Shown here: positions 4,778-8,073 of the stretch, piece after piece | Numbering within the stretch: position 1 is the first letter of the stretch | Layout: every line of letters begins with the position of its first letter | Program-made: the position numbers and the translations under genes | The notes under the pieces: generated by a model | Seen by the model: only the letters and a program-made list of their open reading frames with translations | Database searches by the model: none | Told to the model about the DNA's origin: nothing | Assembly: GCA_947589525.1 (NCBI GenBank) | Contig: CANQAW010000072.1 | Span: forward strand, 1 to 8,073 | Direction: 5' to 3' | DNA from: Candidatus Gastranaerophilales bacterium | GTDB lineage: Bacteria > Cyanobacteriota > Vampirovibrionia > Gastranaerophilales > Gastranaerophilaceae | Length of the DNA stretch: 8,073 nucleotides

Positions 4778-7634
4778 GTTTAGTATTACCTACATCTAAG
4801 ACTGTGTCTTCAGATGTATCGTAGTTCTTTGCGCCATCAACATCAACTGTTTGCGGGAATGTATGAGGTTGTTGAGCTTTATCTGAATTATATTTACCTG
4901 TTACGTCTTTTGTTGTAACTCTTCCGCCTGCAGTGATTTTTGTTCTTGTTTGAGCATCAAGAGCATCTTCAGAACCGTTTCCTGTTGCGGATTTAATTTG
5001 TAAGTTATTTAAAATAACGTCGCCATTTTTAGTTGTAACAGAGTTAGACGGAGATTTAAACGTTGAATCTACAAATTGAATGTCATTGTTTGTTGTAAAT
5101 TCATTTGCTTCGCCTGCAACGTAATCAACATTAACCGATTTAAGCGAATCGGCAGACGAGAATATATTTTTCTTGTGTGCATTAAATTCAAGTCTCTTAC
5201 CGTATTTCAAAGAAGGCATTGTGGTTCTTTCACCTTCAACATTTTCAGCTGTGGATTGAACCAACATGTTATTTCCTGCTTCAATACTGCTTCCTTGTTC
5301 TATTGTAACATTGTCAGTGTTCATTGCAGTTCCGAACTTAACGGTGTCTTTCGCAATTATGCTTAAATCATGGTCAGCCTTTAATTGAGAATTTGTAGAA
5401 CCGAATTTTCCTATCTTAACCTTACCGCCGTCTGATTGAAGCTTCAAATCATTGCCTGCATTAGCGGTCGTGCCGTTTAGTTGTACGGATGCATTATCGT
5501 TTAATGTATGTAATTCAATGTCATTAGTTGCTTTTAAATTTGACAAAGTACTTGTAACATTATTCTTTGTGGAAGTTACTTTGATATTTGTTGCAGTATT
5601 TGAATCAACACTTCTTGTGTATGTAATTGCATCTACCGTTTTGTCATCGTCAAGAGAGCCTGAGGAAGTTCTTCCGAAGTTTACCTTAACATTTGCAACT
5701 TTCATATCAGCACCGACAAGATTGACCGCACCGTTTGTTTCAATGTTTATATTACCTGTAGGTTTGTTAGCTTCATTCATTTCGGTAAAAGTTAATTTGT
5801 TTGATAGCGTAACATTATTTGTATGGCTATCATCATCTTGTTTTTTATCATAGAATGATAAATCCTTGTATACAAGAGAAGCATTGTCTATGCTTGTATC
5901 TTTGCCGTGCATAGTCAGGGTTCCGTTTTCGGCAATTATTATAGTATCGCCTTCACTTGTACCTGTTTGGTTTTTCGGAGTGCCTTGTTCGTCTTTGTAA
6001 TAATTAACAAAAACGCTTCCTGTGTAATTTCCTGCATTATCAACGGCTTCTAAAGATACATCACCCGTAGCACGAAGAGTTGAGCCTTTACCGACTTTAA
6101 CTTCATCCTTTGCTTTAATGTTAATGTCTTTAGAATCAGCAGCGCCTGCCGTATTGCCCGCATGGATAAGCGAATTATCGATATCCACTTTAGAACCTGC
6201 GGTTATGTTAAGATTTCCGCTTGCAAGAAGTTTTGAATTGCCTTTTACCGAAGCGGTTTTATCACTGCCTGCTTTTAAAGTAATATCACCTGCGGTAGCA
6301 TCATCTCCGGTTGAAGCGGCAGTCATCATTAATGTATCGTTAACGGATAAATCACCGCCTGCAATGATATCAATTTTTCCGCCCTTTTGAGAACGTGTTG
6401 ATGAGTTATCTTCGGCAACCGTGGTGTTTTTTGTTTCAAGTCTTGAATTATCAATGGAAACATTGTGGCTACCTTCGATATATATATTACCGTCTTCTTT
6501 ATTGACCAGTTTTACACCTTTTATAATTGAATCTTTAATGGTAATATCTGATTTTTCATTATTTGACTTGTTAATAGCTTTAAAATTACCCGTTCTGATG
6601 TCAGGATTAATTTTAGCATCTTTTATTGTATCTCCGCGGCGTGTAGTGTTAACTATGTCTAAACTTCTTTCAACATTACGTGTATCATCTTTTACTAAAT
6701 CAGAGTTGATATAACCGTTATTTAAATATCTGAAAGTTACACCGTCTGCAGTAACAAGACGAGCATTAGAATATGATTCATTACTACCGTTCGGCTTGTA
6801 GTTATAATTTGAACCGGTCTTTAAAACAGAATCTTTGTATAAAATTTGATCGGCAACAGCTGCAAAAGATTTATCTACATCCAAAGTAGCACCGTCAAAT
6901 GTAATTTTTGATTGACCGTCAAGATATTGTTGTTTTGTAAGACCGCCGTCTTTTCCGAAAGCGCCTGCTTGTTCAAAGCGTTCGGTTTCTTTTGCATCAA
7001 AAACTATATCCCCGAATTTATTTTCGCCGTTTACTTCTTTAATCGGAGAAATTTTCTTTAAAACGCCTTCGTAATATGCTGTTTTTTCAGCACCTTGCAA
7101 ACCGTTTAAGTTTTTGGAGTTTTTGAAATCAAAAGTTGAAATTGTAAATGAGTTTAAATCAACTGCTGAACCTTGACCAAACATAACACCTGCGGGGTTA
7201 ATTAAGATAACTTTTGAAGTAGCATCATAGTTGGTGCATGTTCCGTCGATACAAGAGCTTGTAAGTTTACCTAAAATTTCTGAGGATTTACCTCCTAAAA
7301 CACGGTTGATGATTGTTTGAGACAGACCCGAAAAACCGAAGTTAACGTGACCGTCTTTTGCAACGTCAAATTTGCCCCAATCAACCTGACCGACATCGCC
7401 TTTTACTCCGCTATTTAGATTAACATCAAGGTCATGGCCGGTATTTTGACCGCTCAATACGTCCATATTGTCCGTTTTGCCAAGTACATCTTTAGGAGTG
7501 GATGTTGTAACATCAAGTGCACCTGCCGAAAGCGTTAAAGTTGATACCGAAACAAATGTTAATAATGCGGTAAAGGCAGATAATTTCTTTTTGAAAGTAC
7601 CCTTAGAATTCAGAATTGAGTTAACGTTACTCAT
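4674..7634 (-). CDS. Two-partner secretion (TpsA-like) filamentous haemagglutinin-type exoprotein, frame-interrupted near its 3' end
   Basis: The product looks like a secreted or surface beta-helical adhesin exported through an outer-membrane TpsB partner, which is not in this window. From the ATG at 7634, with AGAAAGGA six bases upstream, residues 1-39 form a signal peptide: KKK at 15-17, a hydrophobic stretch at 18-37 and a likely Ala-Gly-Ala cleavage site before L40. Residues about 58-170 carry the TPS (haemagglutination activity) domain, including NRVLGG (110-115), SEILGKL (118-124) and INPAGVMFG (145-153). The only two cysteines, C128 and C133, sit in this domain and could form a disulfide. 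A segment at about 172-242 looks like an insertion in the domain. The rest is Asn/Ser/Thr/Asp-rich with repeated short strands such as GNLNITAGSKVDIDNS, as expected for a right-handed beta-helix. The stop at 4674 follows a low-complexity Asn/Ser/Arg tail; the 3968-4777 frame is probably the true ending, giving about 1,220 residues. The biological target is unknown. Confidence 0.88.
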   Translation of the reverse strand: MSNVNSILNSKGTFKKKLSAFTALLTFVSVSTLTLSAGALDVTTSTPKDVLGKTDNMDVLSGQNTGHDLDVNLNSGVKGDVGQVDWGKFDVAKDGHVNFGFSGLSQTIINRVLGGKSSEILGKLTSSCIDGTCTNYDATSKVILINPAGVMFGQGSAVDLNSFTISTFDFKNSKNLNGLQGAEKTAYYEGVLKKISPIKEVNGENKFGDIVFDAKETERFEQAGAFGKDGGLTKQQYLDGQSKITFDGATLDVDKSFAAVADQILYKDSVLKTGSNYNYKPNGSNESYSNARLVTADGVTFRYLNNGYINSDLVKDDTRNVERSLDIVNTTRRGDTIKDAKINPDIRTGNFKAINKSNNEKSDITIKDSIIKGVKLVNKEDGNIYIEGSHNVSIDNSRLETKNTTVAEDNSSTRSQKGGKIDIIAGGDLSVNDTLMMTAASTGDDATAGDITLKAGSDKTASVKGNSKLLASGNLNITAGSKVDIDNSLIHAGNTAGAADSKDINIKAKDEVKVGKGSTLRATGDVSLEAVDNAGNYTGSVFVNYYKDEQGTPKNQTGTSEGDTIIIAENGTLTMHGKDTSIDNASLVYKDLSFYDKKQDDDSHTNNVTLSNKLTFTEMNEANKPTGNINIETNGAVNLVGADMKVANVKVNFGRTSSGSLDDDKTVDAITYTRSVDSNTATNIKVTSTKNNVTSTLSNLKATNDIELHTLNDNASVQLNGTTANAGNDLKLQSDGGKVKIGKFGSTNSQLKADHDLSIIAKDTVKFGTAMNTDNVTIEQGSSIEAGNNMLVQSTAENVEGERTTMPSLKYGKRLEFNAHKKNIFSSADSLKSVNVDYVAGEANEFTTNNDIQFVDSTFKSPSNSVTTKNGDVILNNLQIKSATGNGSEDALDAQTRTKITAGGRVTTKDVTGKYNSDKAQQPHTFPQTVDVDGAKNYDTSEDTVLDVGNTKLVVRTSVPTNTNNNGKNDQNGFTSQKRSQQRSRS
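7518..7634 (-). other. Signal peptide-coding segment of the TPS exoprotein
   Basis: The 39 codons encode a positively charged start (K11, K15-K17), a hydrophobic core from L18 to about L35, and S-A-G-A ending at residue 39, which fits a Sec/signal peptidase I site. The somewhat long n-region resembles those of TPS exoproteins. The exact cleavage position is a prediction by eye. Confidence 0.8.
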
Positions 7635-7640
7635 ATATAA

Positions 7641-7648
7641 TCCTTTCT
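7641..7648 (-). promoter_or_regulatory. Ribosome binding site of the TPS exoprotein gene
   Basis: AGAAAGGA lies six bases before the ATG at 7634. It is a clearer Shine-Dalgarno sequence than those of the neighbouring housekeeping genes and fixes the start codon. The 214-base spacer from 7635 to 7848 also holds a possible -10 (TATATT, 7735-7740), an imperfect palindrome at 7713-7736 and the terminator of the upstream gene; no small gene was seen in it. Confidence 0.8.
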
Positions 7649-7794
7649 AATAGAATAATTTATCTTGCTACTGTAATTAGAAAACTTGTGACAATAAAAA
7701 TTTTGCGGATTTTGTGCTAATATTTACATTTTGTAATATAAACATTTATCCGAATAAAATAATAATAACTCTAAAAGAAAATAAAAACAAGAAA

Positions 7795-7824
7795 AAAATC
7801 CGTCCTTATACAAGGGCGGATTTT
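7795..7824 (-). terminator. Intrinsic terminator after the upstream partial exoprotein gene
   Basis: A 13-position stem (7795-7807 with 7812-7824) closes a 4-base loop. One position, 7803 with 7816, is an A-C mismatch in minus-strand RNA but a U-G pair in plus-strand RNA; all others pair. On the minus strand the stem runs into seven T residues. It lies 24 bases after the stop codon at 7849-7851. It separates the two exoprotein transcripts, so the 7634 gene probably has its own promoter. Confidence 0.82.
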
Positions 7825-7848
7825 AATTTATATCAAGAAAGAAATTGA

Positions 7849-8073
7849 TTATTTGACTCTTTTTTCTTTATCGTCTTTTTTGTTGTCACTATCTACGCTA
7901 ATCTTTGCAGCCGCAGCCATAACATTTGAGCTTTGATCAACGGTAGAATCTTGGATTTTAGAGGTTTTGGATACTTCTCTGACTTCACGGGGAAGTCTTT
8001 GTTGTTCAATTAAAGAAGCGTTTTGCAAACCGCCCAATTCATCACGACCTGTATCCGGAAGCGGTTCGCAATT
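7849..8073 (-). CDS. C-terminal 74 residues of a second exoprotein sharing the C-terminal module (5' part beyond the window)
   Basis: The frame is open to the right edge and ends at the TAA at 7849, so only the end of the gene is visible. It starts in the window with N-C-E-P-L-P-D-T-G-R and continues with QQRLPREVREVSK, TVDQ, VMAAAAK and a Lys/Asp-rich tail. This matches the end of the frame closing at 3968 motif for motif, with different connecting residues and five extra residues after the first motif. I infer that the missing part is a TPS-type exoprotein, because the matching module in the window sits on one, but this cannot be seen here. An internal Met codon at 8037 is not the start, since the conserved CEPLPDTGR motif lies upstream of it. 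The gene has its own terminator. Confidence 0.85.
   Translation of the reverse strand, partial: NCEPLPDTGRDELGGLQNASLIEQQRLPREVREVSKTSKIQDSTVDQSSNVMAAAAKISVDSDNKKDDKEKRVK
7852..8073 (-). repeat. Shared C-terminal module, copy B
   Basis: This is the paralogous partner of copy A at 3971-4180, in the same orientation and about 3.9 kb apart. The nucleotide sequences have diverged at many third positions and in the linkers while the amino-acid motifs are kept, which points to an old duplication under protein-level selection, not to a recent copy. Confidence 0.88.

Noticed and set aside
5452..6714. Several open frames of about 90-130 codons on the plus strand inside the exoprotein gene
   Set aside because: They are antisense to a gene with a signal peptide and recognised domain, show hydrophobic low-complexity translations typical of the complement of Asn/Thr/Asp-rich coding DNA, and have no ribosome binding sites of note.
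4780..7634. A contact-dependent inhibition toxin (CdiA) reading of the exoprotein
   Set aside because: There is no visible pretoxin motif such as VENN, no toxin-like C-terminal domain and no small immunity gene after it; the conserved tail is acidic and shared between paralogues, unlike variable CDI tips.
7635..7848. A small gene, riboswitch or RNA in the spacer between the exoprotein genes
   Set aside because: Apart from the terminator, a weak -10 and short palindromes, I saw no open frame with a ribosome binding site and no recognisable RNA fold.

Overview
The window is AT-rich bacterial DNA with every recognisable gene on the minus strand, so transcription runs from right to left. Two blocks are present. 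The right part (about 3960-8073) carries surface or secreted exoproteins of the two-partner secretion (type Vb) class. The left part (1-3879) is a tightly packed housekeeping operon. A signal peptide plus a haemagglutination-activity (TPS) domain implies a diderm (Gram-negative-type) cell. Low GC, a TPS exoprotein and this gene set would suit an uncultured gut lineage such as Vampirovibrionia/Gastranaerophilales, but no marker here proves it and the taxonomic guess is inference only.

Region by region, right to left. At 8073-7849 is the last 74 residues of an exoprotein whose body lies outside the window, followed by an intrinsic terminator (7795-7824). After a 214-base spacer comes a large TPS exoprotein gene starting at 7634 with a good ribosome binding site and signal peptide. 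Its frame stops at 4674, but a second frame that overlaps it by 104 bases runs on to 3968 and ends in the same C-terminal module as the upstream partial gene. The two frames are best read as one gene of about 1,220 codons split by a +1 shift (an extra base, a sequencing error, or programmed frameshifting). A second terminator (3918-3950) closes it.

The housekeeping block is gmk, coaBC, a Nif3/DUF34 metalloprotein gene, aroC and aroK (3' end cut off by the window edge). Neighbouring genes overlap by 8, 8 and 11 bases or are separated by 1 base, so they almost certainly share a transcript with translational coupling. They supply GMP phosphorylation, two steps of coenzyme A synthesis, and the shikimate phosphorylation and chorismate synthase steps of aromatic biosynthesis.

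The most interesting material is in the exoprotein region: a C-terminal module shared by tandem exoproteins (Cys-Glu-Pro-Leu-Pro-Asp-Thr-Gly-Arg, then a PREVREVSK block and a VMAAAAK block) that I do not recognise as a known family, and the frame break just before the acidic part that precedes it. No RNA genes, CRISPR arrays or insertion sequences were seen.
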